Positions 22,250-34,295 of a stretch of 64,000 nt of DNA are shown here, in pieces. The position numbers were made by a program, and so were the translations under genes. This DNA is from Berberis thunbergii. Taxonomy: Eukaryota; Streptophyta; Magnoliopsida; Ranunculales; Berberidaceae. The notes under the pieces are model-generated. The model had not been told where the DNA came from. It did not search any database and saw only the letters and a program-made list of their open reading frames with translations. Each line of letters begins with the position of its first letter. The stretch's first letter is position 1. The DNA lies in the NCBI GenBank assembly GCA_003290165.1, contig QNQO01001176.1:124001-188000 (forward strand). The letters run 5' to 3'.

Positions 22250-24388
22250 TTGTTGAAAATTAGACATATCTCATCGGAGGGTGATGTAGTCATTTTCTGC
22301 TCCCTACTTTGACCTTGACCTGTAAACTTGTTGATCTACACAATGAGCGCACGTGATCCACAGACCACCGTAATAGTGGCCCATGACACTCCAATGCTAA
22401 AATCAGATATGAATCTGAGGAAGGTGTAATGTTGTAAACAGAGGAGTTCTAGCGTACCTTAGCTTACCAACCTCATGTCATATTTATAGTGCAGGAGTCC
22501 TGGTTCAACCAGGCCATCGATGTCATAGATTAGAGAAGAAGATCTTTGTGAATATCATTATATAATTAGGAGTCGTGCTGTGGAGGGAAATTTCTTTGTT
22601 AGCCTTGTGCTCGTAGATATGCGGGATATAGTTCCCCTTTCGAGAGTATTCTGGAAATGGCAGTCTCCATATGTGATACGTACTTTGGAATATGCTTCCT
22701 AGTTGGAAGCAAATAGCTGTTGTAATTGCCCGTCCGTAGCTGATTCTCGAAATATTTGCCTTAACAGGGCTTACGAGTATTGAAGACAGATGTGAGGCGC
22801 GTGGGCCTAGCAGGCTGTAAGAATTCGGATCCGTTAGGTAGAATGCATTGGGCGGGCTTAGAACCACATGGGTCGGGTCAGTGTTGAGCTGACGCTAGGG
22901 CATGTCTTTCCACGAGATCATCATGACACGTGTACGATGCAGAGCTGTGACCATTTTGGTGTATCATCAACTACTTTCCCCGAGTTAGCGAGCCATCACA
23001 TCGGTTCGCTAAGTCATTTCTTGAAAAGATACGCCGCTCATGATAATTGAATTTGAATCGTTGTTTGAATCGCGTGTTTCATTAATTGAATATGCGTCAG
23101 TTCAATAGTGAAGAGGCGGAAAACCTAATCCCTATTTAGGTCATCACTTGTGCGGATGATAACTTTTTTATTTTCATGCTTTTAGAGACATTGCTCCGTC
23201 CATTTTCTGATTGAAAAGATAGTTCATCTTCTTCATGGCTCAACAAAACCTTTTTGACGGCGCAACTTTGGCCAAGAGCCTTGAGTTTTTCGAGGACAAG
23301 TTTTTTTTCTGAATCGGGTCTTGATGAAAATCGTACAAAGTTCGGTGTCCCCGAGGACCCGCCTTTATATGTTATGAAGGATGATCAGACACCGATGTTA
23401 CCGTCGGCGGGGTTCATCTGCTTGCATTGCAGGATGCTCCAAACTGGAGTTCATTTTCCTGTTATGGATGTGATTTGGGACTTCTTGAACTTCCTTGGAA
23501 TTCCTCCGGCCCAGTTGGGGCTTAATGGGTACAAGATCATTATTCCTATTTTGATTAGGGCGGAGGAAGTTGGCGTCCGCGTGACTCTGCTGGTGATCCA
23601 GTTGCTGACTTCTCCTCGGTTGAATAAATCACGCTGTCTGTAAAATGACGTCGTCGGCTTGCTTTGTGAATTTGCCTGATGATTTCAAGTTCTAGCAAAA
23701 GTATTGATTATTGGCTCCTGCGGATTCAAAGTACTTTCAGTTCAAGGGTCATCCTCTCGAACAAGAGTTCAAGTCACTTCATAAGTATAGTTTTTTCTTT
23801 CGACCCCGTTGCGCTTGATTGTATGCTGATCGTTGTTCGTGCTTCCTTGTAAGATGGTTTCCCACTACTCTTCTTACCCCAGTGGAGCGAAACACTATGG
23901 AGATTTTTCGTGATTTGCCAACGAAGGGTGTGGTGGACATCATATGTGTCACCAACTTTATTCACAGTAGGCTGTGAGACAACTGGCATGTAGCCCCCAC
24001 TATTTACCGATCGTCGTGAGTTAAGTCTGAAGGTGGAGCCCCTTCTAAGAAAAGGAAAGCTACTGGAGCCAAAATCATGTCATGTCTGACGCGGATGAGT
24101 CATCTGAGACGTTAGCCTCCTTTATGAGTTCGAAGAAGTCTCGCGTTAGAACTGAATCTATCTTCTTCAAAACGATCTACTCTAGTAAGTGAAGAGCGTG
24201 AGTCTGACCAACCCGTCAGGGCAGAAGCCCAATGTATCCGACTGGGAAAAGGACTATTCGCGATTGGCAGGGATTGAAGATATATCAAATCTTAGTGTCG
24301 CGCAAGAGAAGCTATGAGCGAGCAGTTGATGCTAGCTGCAATGGCGGCTTCTGCTGATGCCGACCCGCACAAGACCATTCCAATAGAA
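22250..24388 (+). mobile_element. Gypsy-like retroelement relic with 'putative gypsy type transposon' domain
   Basis: The 23254-23640 reading frame contains FICLHCRMLQTGVHFPVMDV, IWDFLNFLGIPPAQLGLNGY and KIIIPIL. This is the plant Transposase_28 / 'putative gypsy type transposon' N-terminal domain. Downstream, in broken frames, are KYFQFKGHPLEQEFK and a short gag-like tail near 24290-24380 (KTIPIEG). 22250-23250 is noncoding, starts near TGTTGAAAATTAG and looks like LTR and leader sequence, but LTR boundaries could not be set. No reverse transcriptase is present. A hAT element lies at its right edge. Confidence 0.65.
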
Positions 24389-25620
24389 GGTTCATGTAGG
24401 GGTGGGCATCCCATCCCGCGATCCCGTTCCCGTCCCGATCCCGTCCCGTCCCGTTCCCGATTTTTCCGGGTCTTAATGGGATTGAATAATTTCATCCCGA
24501 TCCCGTCCCGTCCCGATCTAGAATGGGATGGGATGAGATGAAGATTTTCAATCCCGCCAATCCCGTCCGTCCCGAAGTAATTTATTAATATTGATTATTA
24601 TATTTTAATTTATTTATTTATTTTAGAATTGTGAATGCCCATACAAAATATACTGATCACAGGACCAGTCCGGCCCATGGATTGTGGTGGAACACCACCA
24701 TCTGGGAGTCCTACAAGCTCAAGTGAAACAATAGATTGTTGAGGACTTGAGGTGGGACACAACCTCCTGGAATACCAATATCATCTATCACAGTAACCCT
24801 GTTTGAAATGTTCACTTAAGGTTTTGCAAATTAATGTTTGAAATGTTTGATGTTCCTAGGTTTTGTATATTGATGTTGCTAGCTAGTAAGTTGGAAAGTC
24901 GATTAAGTTATGTTCATTGTTCATTTAGGTTTTATTTATTCAGTCCTTCAGTTTGTTAGTTTATTAATACATTCAGTATATTCAGTAATTCAGTAAGCAA
25001 TTCATATACATTCAGTTTGCAATTCAGTAAGCAATTCAGTTTGCAAATTAATTCAGTATAATTCAGTTTTGTTTGAAATGTTTCAAATTCATTACCTGAA
25101 CAGCAATTCAGTAAGCAATTCAGTTTGCAATTCATATACATTCAGTAAGCAATTCAGTTTGCAAATTAATTCAGTACATTCAGTTTTGTTTGAAATGTTC
25201 AAATTCATACTTGACAGCAGTTCAGTAAGCAATTCAGTAAGCAATTCATATACATTCAGTAAGCAGATATATTTAGCAGATACATTCAGTAAGCAATTCA
25301 TCATATACATTCAGTAAGCGGATATATTCAGCAGATACATTCAGGTTTGAAGCACAAACCACCCGACTGTAAAGGCAAAAAATGAGTCCAACCATACTTT
25401 CAGTAGCAAAATTGGCAAATATACCTAGTTGATAATATGTTCAAAATGTATTCTCCAGATTAGCACGCTGATCCCGTCCCGAACCCGTTTGGGATGGGAC
25501 GAGGTCGGGATGAGGTTTTTCCCATCCCGTCCCGTCCCGTCCCGATCCCGTATGAACGTGATGGGATAGGGATGAGTATATCTCGTCCCATCCCGTCCCG
25601 TGCCCACCCCTAGGTTCATG
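24389..25620. mobile_element. Complete non-autonomous hAT element, 8-bp TSD GGTTCATG
   Basis: The element is 24397-25612 (1216 bp). Its termini are TAGGGGTGGGCATCCCATCC and CGTGCCCACCCCTA, flanked by GGTTCATG at 24389-24396 and 25613-25620. Both ends carry GGGACGGGACGGGAT-type arrays in opposite orientation. Inside is a roughly 400-bp block of tandem ATTCAGTAAGCAATTCA / ATTCAGTTTGCAATTCA repeats (24940-25340). A non-repetitive stretch at 24640-24800 may be captured host sequence, but I do not recognise it. Confidence 0.93.
24940..25345. repeat. Tandem repeat inside the hAT element
   Basis: Units built from ATTCAGTAAGCAATTCA, ATTCAGTTTGCAATTCA and ATATACATTCAG recur more than ten times. A longer period of roughly 115 bp includes TTTTGTTTGAAATGTTCAAATTCAT. 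The reading frames across it are consequences of the repeat and not genes. Confidence 0.85.
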
Positions 25621-25835
25621 TGAGTTGGTTGCGAAATATTCCCCCAAAAACGATTGTCTTGAAGATTGAAATATGTGAAGTTGTTGCGGCAAAGATCATT
25701 TGGAATGTTTCTTAGCAGATTGTTGTTACCAAGTCAAGTTTAGAAAGATATGATAGGTTCCCCAGAGATGGCGGAATTTTGCCTAAGTGATTATTACTCC
25801 TGATAAGGAGATACGTGCGCAATCATCCTGAGCAG
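25613..25835 (-). pseudogene. Leucine-rich-repeat receptor gene fragment
   Basis: The minus strand reads NNHLGKIPPSLGNLSYLSKL, DL, then NNNLLRNIPNDLCRNNFTYF and NLQDNRFWGNIS. These are two and a half plant extracellular LRR units (LxxLxxLxLxxNxLxGxIPxxL). It is short, interrupted and lacks kinase or membrane segments. The hAT element at 24397 inserted precisely at its edge with the Gypsy-like relic. Confidence 0.7.
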
Positions 25836-26122
25836 ATCATATGTCAATAATTTGGGATCAAATCATATAATATATAGCCATCAGATTCTGCTAAACAGCT
25901 TAATTATTGGCTCCCGCTAAACAGAACACATGGATAATGTCAATCAAACATTATAGAAAAAAATACTATGATTGAACATTTGCATAATTTATCAAAGTAA
26001 TGCTTTCAGTTTATGGTTTATATTATCAAAAGACGGCACCTAATTTGTGCTCAAAGCGCCCAACCCGGCAGCATGCATGTTCATATCATCACAGTAAGAT
26101 ATGTTTCAAACTCCATTGCAAA
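25836..26122. other. Intergenic, no gene seen
   Basis: AT-rich sequence without supported coding content between the LRR fragment and the next hairpin element. Confidence 0.5.
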
Positions 26123-26266
26123 GTTAATTACGAGCCCTTCTAGGGAGGGAGGGAACGCGCGAGGGAGAGGAGCGACCCCATTCCCTTCCAGATGAGTGAT
26201 GGTGCACATCTCAAGGAGAGTGGGCCCTCGCGCATTCCCTCGCCCCTAGAATTAACCGTTAGTTAC
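26123..26266. mobile_element. Hairpin MULE (MITE), TSD GTTAATTAC / GTTAGTTAC
   Basis: The element is 26132-26257 (126 bp). Arms include CTAGGGAGGGAGGGAACGCG on the left and CGCGCATTCCCTCGCCCCTAG on the right. Flanking 9-mers GTTAATTAC (26123-26131) and GTTAGTTAC (26258-26266) differ by one base, which fits an older Mutator-type duplication. Confidence 0.75.
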
Positions 26267-28521
26267 ATATAAATTTGACAAATCATACAATGTTGGTGAA
26301 TGAAATTGTTGTATGGGCTCAGGCCCAATTGATAACCCGACAAATAAACCCGCTTGATGTAAACTGTACATTATGCATTTAGGCACTGTGTAAATCGCAT
26401 TGGTTTTTTAAATTTTTATTGATCGTGACAATGTAGTAGTGAAAAATGAAACGGTTAAGGTCTTTTGTTACGATCCTAGTTAAGTAATTAACCTTCCGCT
26501 ATTTGACAGCTCAAGCTTTTGAGTATTGGAACATCTTTTCAGGTCATTGAATCCTTTTTTTTTTCCCTAGTGAGGTACAATAAAATTTTCGTAGTGGATT
26601 TGATAACTTTTGCTTGGATTGGATACAATTTGGCAAGTTGTTTTATATGATCTTCAATATTGCTTACTGTTTGTCCTTGTTTTATAGTGGATATGATCTT
26701 TTCAAGTTGTTTTACTGTTTGTACTTGTTTCTTGATTGTTAATGGAAGTATTCATAGCATAGCAAAAGCAAAACAAAGAAAGCTTTATAAACTACTCTCT
26801 TCCCCAATTAAAATGGGGATAAGTAAGAATCTAGTTGGAAATAGGTACTCAACAGGTCATGCATAGCACATTAGATGAAGAAAACAAGAACTCACATAAG
26901 GAACATAAACATTAAACCTACAATTTGCTTTATAGAAAGTTAACAGTGTAAAATAGGAATGGCAACAGGTTAGGTTAGGTTAGGTTTGGGTTTTCATTTG
27001 CACTTTTTTTTTATTAGCACTATTAAATCAGGTCTATTCTAAATTAATAAACACTAAAACTCAGTACCCAGACCTATTGTCATCTCATTTGATAGATTTA
27101 TATGGTGGACTTATTTGTAGTACAATGGGAGTATTAATTACTTGCTTCAAGTCAATGGAGTACCAGCTTAGTGGTACGTATATGACGATTCGAACCCCTG
27201 TCGACCGCCTTTAGAATGGGAGGGGTTAAGGGATTAAAAAAATATTTGTTTTAAACCATTTTTTTGTTAATAGGGTTTGGTATTCTCTGCTGGTTATTTA
27301 AAAGACCTGTCTCACATCAAGAGGCAAAGCCCTCTGCCATTCCCATATTTTTGCTCTCTCTCTGGGGAAATATTTTCCCCCTGTGTGGGGTAGATCAGAT
27401 CATTTTTACACATCCAACATGTTACATGCATATTTTCTTAGTACTTTCAATTATTTGAGCTGAACAGGCCTTGAGGATATAATGTAGATCGATTTTTCCA
27501 GGTTATGAAGTCCATGAATCGACGTAGAAACTTGAACTTATTTCAACTCAAATTTCAGAATAGTCGTGTGTAGAACACTTATATCAAGTTGACAAATATG
27601 TTTACATGTTAATTCAAGTTTGATATATTTTTTCTTTTTTGAAATTAAAATTTTTAGTTTGCATTGTAATGGATTTTTTTTCTTTTTTTTTTATGATCGT
27701 GCCTCATTTTGGATCAACTAAACACCGAGGAAGAGTCGTCAGGATAAATAATACATCAACTTATTTTTTTTTTTTTTTATGACAGGGCATATAGATTAAT
27801 AATTATGGTTGCAATATTGTTCTCCTGTTGCAGTAATGAGCCTCGAAGTTGAGGTTTCTATTAATAAATTTACAGATCCAATAGCTATATAGAGTGAGAA
27901 GATGTTGAATGTTGCCAATAAAAAGACGCCACATCCAATACATGGCCATCAGATGCTCCCGTTATTCTTCTTGCAAAATAGATTGAGGCGTCCAGAAGTC
28001 TCCTAAAAGAAGTCATGGCTTCCACTATCTTAGCCTGGATGAGTAAATTGTTTGTCAGGCTAAAACTATCTTAATAATTGTATAAACTTAGATCTCTCTT
28101 CTTCATGTATTAACACATCCTGGCATTTTCCAACTCCTCTCATTACTACTCTTAAAAACACTTGGTACTTGCTTTGCATATTATTATTTTGTTTTGTACC
28201 AAATTTTTTTCATGAATAGTTGGCATGCAAGCACAGAAACTAGCTCATTGGGTTCTTCTTCTTTCCCCAATGAAAGTGAGGAGAGAAGATAAACAAGAAT
28301 CCTGAAAGGAGATTGAATTGAATTGAATAAAGGCCATTGATGGGCAAATAGGAAGAAAGTACAAGACTCACATGTTAAAACAGTTGTTGTTCATTTACAA
28401 CCCAACTAAAACAAGGAAGGCAACAAGTTTATCTGGTTATATTTTATTGAATGAAATGAGTGAAGTCTGACCAATATAGATTTGATAATTATATGATCAC
28501 TATAAGTGAAATAGTGTTGTT

Positions 28522-28522
<1 letters not shown>
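26267..28522. other. Intergenic repeat-rich DNA, no gene seen
   Basis: No reading frame here is supported. At 27155-27245 a tRNA-like sequence (AGCTTAGTGGTACG, then GATTCGAACCCC) is followed by an A-rich end and could be a SINE relic. At 26954 TAGGAATGGCAACAGG followed by GGTTAGGTTAGG resembles the left end of a hAT element, without a recognisable right end. Confidence 0.5.

Positions 28523-28555
<33 letters not shown>
28523..28555. repeat. Homopolymer of 33 cytosines
   Basis: An uninterrupted C run follows GTGTTGTTA and precedes AATCACATTC. The exact length may be limited by sequencing. No gene is nearby. Confidence 0.9.
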
Positions 28556-28558
<3 letters not shown>

Positions 28559-28999
28559 CACATTCTATAGTACAACATGTGATGGTGGATCCCATAGTCA
28601 AACAAAAAGTTCAATATGAGTGGCTTACATCATCTAATATTGAGATAAAAATTTGGTATTTGTACAAAAAATTTCTATAGCATATTTTGCCCCTTAGTGG
28701 GTGATGTTCTTTGGGCTTTGTCTCATATCAGGGGGCAATACTATCTGGCATATCATGCCTTTGGATTTAGTTGATATTAAGGAGGTGGATATTTGTTCTT
28801 GCTTCTTATTGAAATCTGAATTAAGTAGCTTCAAAGCATTATCATGCAAGATTTTCATTTTAATTATCATTATTGTTTTAGCGAAAGCGATTGTATCGGG
28901 AATGAGCTTTGATGATGATTATTATTATTTTAGCAAAAGCGAATACCATTAGTGATATATGGATTGGTGAGTTAAACATCTTTTCTTCCAAAATGTTTA

Positions 29000-29260
29000 A
29001 ATTGAAGTTTGGCCGAGAGAGGGAATTTTTTTTTTGCCAAACACGATTTTTTTTTATTGAAAATAAGAAAATGAACTATTTTTATATTAAGGAATGCCAA
29101 AACACCATAAAATTGTCAAAAAACAATTCCTTAATCTCGATAAAGATAGATTACTCTGATATGTTGAGTCCTTCAAAAACCCTTATATTTCTTATAAAAC
29201 GACTTTGTGCGATTGAACCAAGTAGTAAACGATTATATATAAATCGATTATGAGATGGTA
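29000..29260. repeat. Dispersed repeat, copy 1 (second copy at about 30220-30445)
   Basis: Both copies share the sequence order GCCAAACACGA, ATTTTTATTGA, TTTTTATATTAAGGAATGC, CGATAAAGATA and TTGAG(T/C)CCTT. A shorter relative occurs near 32350 (GCCAAACAAAAAGATTTTTA). They are in the same orientation and noncoding. The element class is not recognised. Confidence 0.6.
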
Positions 29261-29702
29261 ATCGAGTTGTGTCCACTATCACTTGAAACAACAATGATGT
29301 AGCAACCATTATCTAATTCCCAAAGTCCACAAATATGAACAATTTAACATTGACATGAGATAAGATTGAAAAACAATAAAAAAAAAAAAAAAAACATCAT
29401 TTGGCTAGCTAATGTTTGGACTATGATGATGATCATCATCATGATTATTATAGTTAAAAGATACTAATCTTGATAAGTATGACTTAATAATCAATCTCTT
29501 TCTCTAGGCTAGACGAGCTAAAGAAAGAGGGTTTTGGGTCGGCAATATGATGCTCATGGTGGATCAAACCTGTCCACTCCTTGCAAAAGAAGTAAAGTCC
29601 AAACCAAAACTATAAAACAAAAACCCTAATAAAGAAGGGAGGGAAGGAGGGCCATAGCTTAGAAAGAAAGTGCCACAGAAACAACCACATGCATTCTATA
29701 TA

Positions 29703-29893
29703 GCGAAATTCTAAATGTCGAGGGAAAGAGCGAGGAAACCAGCGAGGTTTTTGAGGTGGCGGGGGGTGAACCGTTCACCCCCCTCGAGATGTGTTCCGCG
29801 CGCGCATCTCGAGGGGGGTGAACGGTTCACCCCCCGCCACCTCAAAAACCTCGCTGGTTTCCTCGCCCTTTCCCTCGACACATAGAAAAGCTC
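29703..29893. mobile_element. Hairpin MULE (MITE), nearly perfect palindrome
   Basis: The left end AAATTCTAAATGTCGAGGG shows membership of the family. The two arms (about 29731-29792 and 29803-29866) are reverse complements over some 62 bases without a mismatch, around a short centre TGTTCCGCGCG. Arms include GGTGGCGGGGGGTGAACCG and CGGTTCACCCCCCGCCACC. Near-perfect arms imply a young insertion or one kept by gene conversion. Flanks are TA-rich and the 9-bp duplication is ambiguous. Confidence 0.85.
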
Positions 29894-30448
29894 ATATATA
29901 TAATCTTGTTTTCTTTTTCTTTTGGTGCATCAACTACTAATCATTGCCAGGCAAGAAAACAATTTTTTTGAGGAACCCACCCGACTAGTACATCTAAAGA
30001 TGACAAATATGAATAGTACACATCATTCACATTATATAAAATAAAATAAAATAAATTGCAAAGTGTCAATACTCTCTGAATCAGCTAGATTACAAGAGGG
30101 TCACGGCCATTAATAAGCTTGGATTCCCTTTGAACAAGATACACTTTACCGGGGGAAAGAAGGGTGGGAGGGAGTGTTGTTCCAAAACTAAGTGGTTGCA
30201 TAGGCTGGTCACTTAATTTTTTGGCCAAACACGAAGATTTTTATTGAAGATAATAAAGAAAATAAAATATAAGAAAAATCATTTTTATATTAAGGAATGC
30301 TAAGATACTATAAATATGTAAAAAAACAATGTCTTTAAAAAAAATTTACAAGTCAACCCTATCGTCTATAACAATTTTCTAATTTCGATAAAGATAAATT
30401 GTTCCGATCAATTGAGCCCTTTAATAACTTAAAAATATTAGATGTGTA

Positions 30449-30657
30449 AATATTGAAGAAAAATTCTAATTGTCGAGGGAACCAGCGAGGGACCCCACAG
30501 GGGGATGGGAGCGGTCCATCTCCTCGGGATGTGCGCTTGAACTTTAGAAATGCATGAATTGATAATTCAAGTGCACATCTCAAAAGAAATAAACGGCTCT
30601 CTCCCCCCTGGGATCCCTCGCTATCTTCCTCGACATTTAGACGGGTTGAATATTGAA
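30449..30657. mobile_element. Hairpin MULE (MITE), 9-bp TSD AATATTGAA
   Basis: The element is 30458-30648 (191 bp) with ends GAAAAATTCTAATTGTCGAG and CTCGACATTTAGACGGGTTG. It is flanked by AATATTGAA at 30449-30457 and 30649-30657. It inserted immediately beside copy 2 of the dispersed repeat. Confidence 0.88.
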
Positions 30658-30945
30658 CTATTTGCATATGCATGATCTAACAAGTGATGACAAGAGGCAA
30701 AAGGAAAAGTGTTTTCTACTTTCACTTGTGAAAAAGAAGATTGATAAGTTTTGTTTTCTTGGTGAAATAGTGAGTTCAAGAAGAAAGAAATATGTACTTT
30801 TTACTAAGGGTGGAATGAAAGGGATTGGACTTCCTTTATAGCTAAGCTCTTGAATGAATATCATTCTAGATTCGGCAATTCCCTTGAACTACCATATTCA
30901 ATGGTTTCACATGTTCCCAACATCTCTCTCAACTCAGATCCCATT

Positions 30946-30981
30946 CCAAATCCAAATCCAAATCCAAATCCAAATCCAAAA
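30946..30981. repeat. (CCAAAT)n hexanucleotide microsatellite
   Basis: About five to six perfect CCAAAT units. An open reading frame crosses it as an Asn-Pro repeat but shows no other protein-like feature, so I do not call a gene. Confidence 0.85.
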
Positions 30982-31259
30982 ATGTCCGATTGCATTGCAT
31001 TGCATTTGATTCTCAATGTACAACAGATGTTGTTTGTAACCACACAATCTGGCCACTATGAAGTTTTCATTTTCAGTCCATGTGATAAGTCACAATATGG
31101 TCCCCTATTCCCTACCATCGCAATCTCACGTGCTGGTGTACTGTTTTTTTCGACCCCCTTGTACTACCTCATTTATTTGTTTATCCAGTTATATCCCGCG
31201 CCTCCGTTAAAACTGGTTTGGTTGGTTTTTTTTACACTTTTTACTCCATCTCTTTAAAA

Positions 31260-34200
31260 CACAACCATAAACATTACTTAAGAAGAGAGGTAAAAAATGT
31301 TAAAAAGCAAATCAAACTGACTAGAATTTCTGTTCTTAGAGTATCCACAATAATAATGTAAATATGTAACAATTTTGTATGGGCGGGTTGAGAGACTAGG
31401 AGCATATCACCTGAGTGATGGAAGTTATATACATTTATGAGTTTTGATCTCCTTAGTACAATGCGTTTTAAATCATGCGGGTCTTGAACTTAAAGCGGAC
31501 AATGTTGTACGATGTAGATCGGATTGTTACAAAATCCAATCCATCCACAATTGTATGACAATCCTAAATTCATTTCTTTTTTGCTATTTTTTATTTTATT
31601 TTATTTTTAATTTCATGTGGTCCATACAAATAAAATATATGATAAGCAAGAATCAAATCCATCTTCCTCGAGGAAAACAGACTGAGGAAGTAATTGAGGT
31701 TTTTCTTATTCCATTTTTTTTCACCACATGTGATAAATTCGATTTTGTTCCAGCTTAGTTTGAAATCATGTGAAAAATAGAATATTAATTAGTTTTGACC
31801 TAACATATATTAGAGTTCTATTTCTTTCTATTTTCTAATTAATTTTTTTAACTCATAAATAAAGAAATTGTCAAGACCAATCAAACATGTTCAAAACTTT
31901 AGTCAACTTACTGTGTTAATTCAATATTAACATTGTTTAATTGGCATTGTTAGTAAGTAAATCGAAAACAAAGTCTGAAAATGAATGTACACCCACCAGT
32001 TAAAATACTTAATTGCCATTCTTTCATTGTCATTGGAAAATTATATGAAATGCACATGTAGTCTTTGACAACATTAATCGCATTATAAAAATTGCAGAGT
32101 TCAAAGTTTTTTTTTTTTTTAAAGGTAAGTGTGCTGTCGGTGGGTACGTGAGAGTTAAGCCACCACAACCTTAACCATCCAATCAGATTACCAATGACAT
32201 CTATGACCATGGATTTGCAATAGTATATTCACAAATTAAAAAAATAAACTACAAAAAAGTGCAAATAAAGTAAAGAAATGGAGAAAATAATCAGAACCAA
32301 CAAATCAAAATGAGAGAATACAAATTTTTATGCGATTTGCAAAATTTTTTTTTGCCAAACAAAAAGATTTTTATTGAAGATAATAAAGGAAACGGTTAGT
32401 CTATAAACCAAAGATAATATCAATGCTATTGTGATGTGATAATAGCTTAAATGTTGCCAAAATAGAGTTTTTGAAGATTATAATGTTATTTCACACTAAA
32501 GTTTGTTTGTTTTCATTGTAGAGGTTGGCAAAAAATTCGAAAAACTTTTAAGAGAAAATTTGCTTAGGGCAAACTACATAAAAATTCCTCGCCTTCAATT
32601 GTAAAAGAAAGGGCAAGTTTAAGGTCTAACTTTGCAACCAAAACATCTAAAAATATTACAGTTTCGTTAAATAAAAAAAACCAAAAAATAAAAAGAATCT
32701 AAATACGGAAAATGAAACAATATCGCATAAAATATACACAATTTGTTTTAAGACAAACAAAGTTTTTATTGGATCTCATAACCATTAAATGTCGTCGACA
32801 GGCTTTGAACCTTAAATTTATGATATGAGTTACCACAGGCCTACTAATTGAGTTATTACCATGTTGGCTACTTATTCAATTTTACATTCAATCATTCTTC
32901 CTAGCAGTAATTCTCGTGTGAATTAACTACTCATATTGGAGATAGGGTTTTGAAAATACCGGTCGAAATTTAATAATCAACATTTGGGTTGATTTTCTTT
33001 TTCTTCCCACGTTAATACTAGCAATTATTGATAGATTCTAAACATAGTTCTATAATCAATGGGCGACTTGATTTTGTATATCTCCACACATTAATTAAAC
33101 ATTCGTAAACTTAGATACGAGATAAATACTTATAGGGTTTACTTAATGTTTTATGTTGCTTCAAAATAAAGTTCATTAATCTATGGCTAGTAGGAGTGGT
33201 GGGCATGAGACGGGATGGGATGAGCATGTACTAAATAGTCGTTCGATAAAGAATTTGAAAAAATTTCATTTCAATTTGCTCGCATCAATAATGTCTAATT
33301 TATGTACATATAATTTTCATTATAATGATATAAAATTTCATCTCACGCTACTCCTAACTGTATCTTGTATAAATGATATAAGTTCTCAAGTTGTTTTAAT
33401 ATAAATTAAAAAATGAAAAATATTGCTCATTAACCAAATGTTCAACTACATAATTAATAGTGCAAAGCTAAACCAAATACTATAAGAATAATTGTCCTAT
33501 AGCCAATCTAAAATGTGAAAAATCGCAAATTTTTATGAGTTCTATTTGACATAAAATATTTAAAATAAAGTTTCTATCTAAACAAAGAGTATCAAATAAA
33601 ACAATGTTTTGATTTTATTTTTAACACATCCTAACATTTCCATTATATTAGTAGTTTGCTTGATAATAATAATAATAATAATAACAATAATAATAATAGT
33701 AATAATAAATGTTACATACGTAAGTTTAGGACTTGACGGAATTGAAAGTCTTCATTTCGATCACATCTCACTCTGCATCGGAATGAGTTTGATCAATCAT
33801 AAAATGACCCAAAAATATCGTGTCATAATCGAAATCACATAATATGATACCCACCCTTATGCTCAGTTTGATCTTGTATGTCTAAAACCCTAATTGATGT
33901 AAACAAACTACTTTCTTGTAAAAATCGACCGGATTAAAGTATCATTAAATTTAATGCAATATTTTACAAAATTAAATATCGTACCCGGACCATTTGTGCA
34001 CTAATAAAAACCTAACATGGCCATGGATGGCCCATCGGGAACAGCAGGGTTCATTCAACTAGCACTAACTTTTCAGCTCCATTTTCACGCTCTAAGCTCA
34101 AAACAAAACACCCCGAAATTCCCAAACTACCCTAAAACAAATCGACAAACATATTTCTATATTTGGAATACCATAATTGCCCCTCTTTTTCCTTTCACCT

Positions 34201-34290
34201 CCCCTTTCTCTGACAGATGAATTTTATCCAGCTAAAAGGTTAATTCCGTCATTCGACCACTTCCTTATCAAACCTACTAAGGTCAAAATC
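31260..34290. other. AT-rich intergenic region, no gene seen apart from a SINE
   Basis: No reading frame is supported. Contents are the minus-strand SINE at 32107-32198, a tRNA-like block near 32790-32870 (minus strand: GTTCAAAGCCTGTCGACG), an (AAT)n stretch at 33668-33713, and a possible hAT-type remnant at 33188 (GGAGTGGTGGGCATGAGACG). Confidence 0.5.
32107..32198 (-). mobile_element. SINE, same family as the one at 49592
   Basis: Read on the minus strand it is GTCATTGGTAATCTGATTGG, ATGGTTAAGGTTGTGGTGGC, a box B-like stretch ending in ACCCACCGACAGCAC, then ACCTTTAAAAAAAAAAAA. The SINE at 49592-49699 has the same order of blocks. I see no clear target duplication here. Confidence 0.7.
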
Positions 34291-34295
34291 GCCAT

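Noticed and set aside
27155..27245. tRNA gene
   Set aside because: Box A- and B-like motifs are present, but I could not fold a cloverleaf and an A-rich end suggests a SINE relic.
26954..27345. Possible hAT element starting TAGGAATGGCAACAGG
   Set aside because: A candidate right end (TGCCATTCCCA) exists, but the flanking 8-mers do not match.
28900..29253. 114-codon plus-strand open frame
   Set aside because: It lies in a dispersed noncoding repeat whose second copy at 30220 does not preserve the frame.
30850..31257. 135-codon plus-strand open frame with an Asn-Pro repeat
   Set aside because: The frame is driven by a (CCAAAT)n microsatellite; no domain, splice context or codon bias supports a gene.
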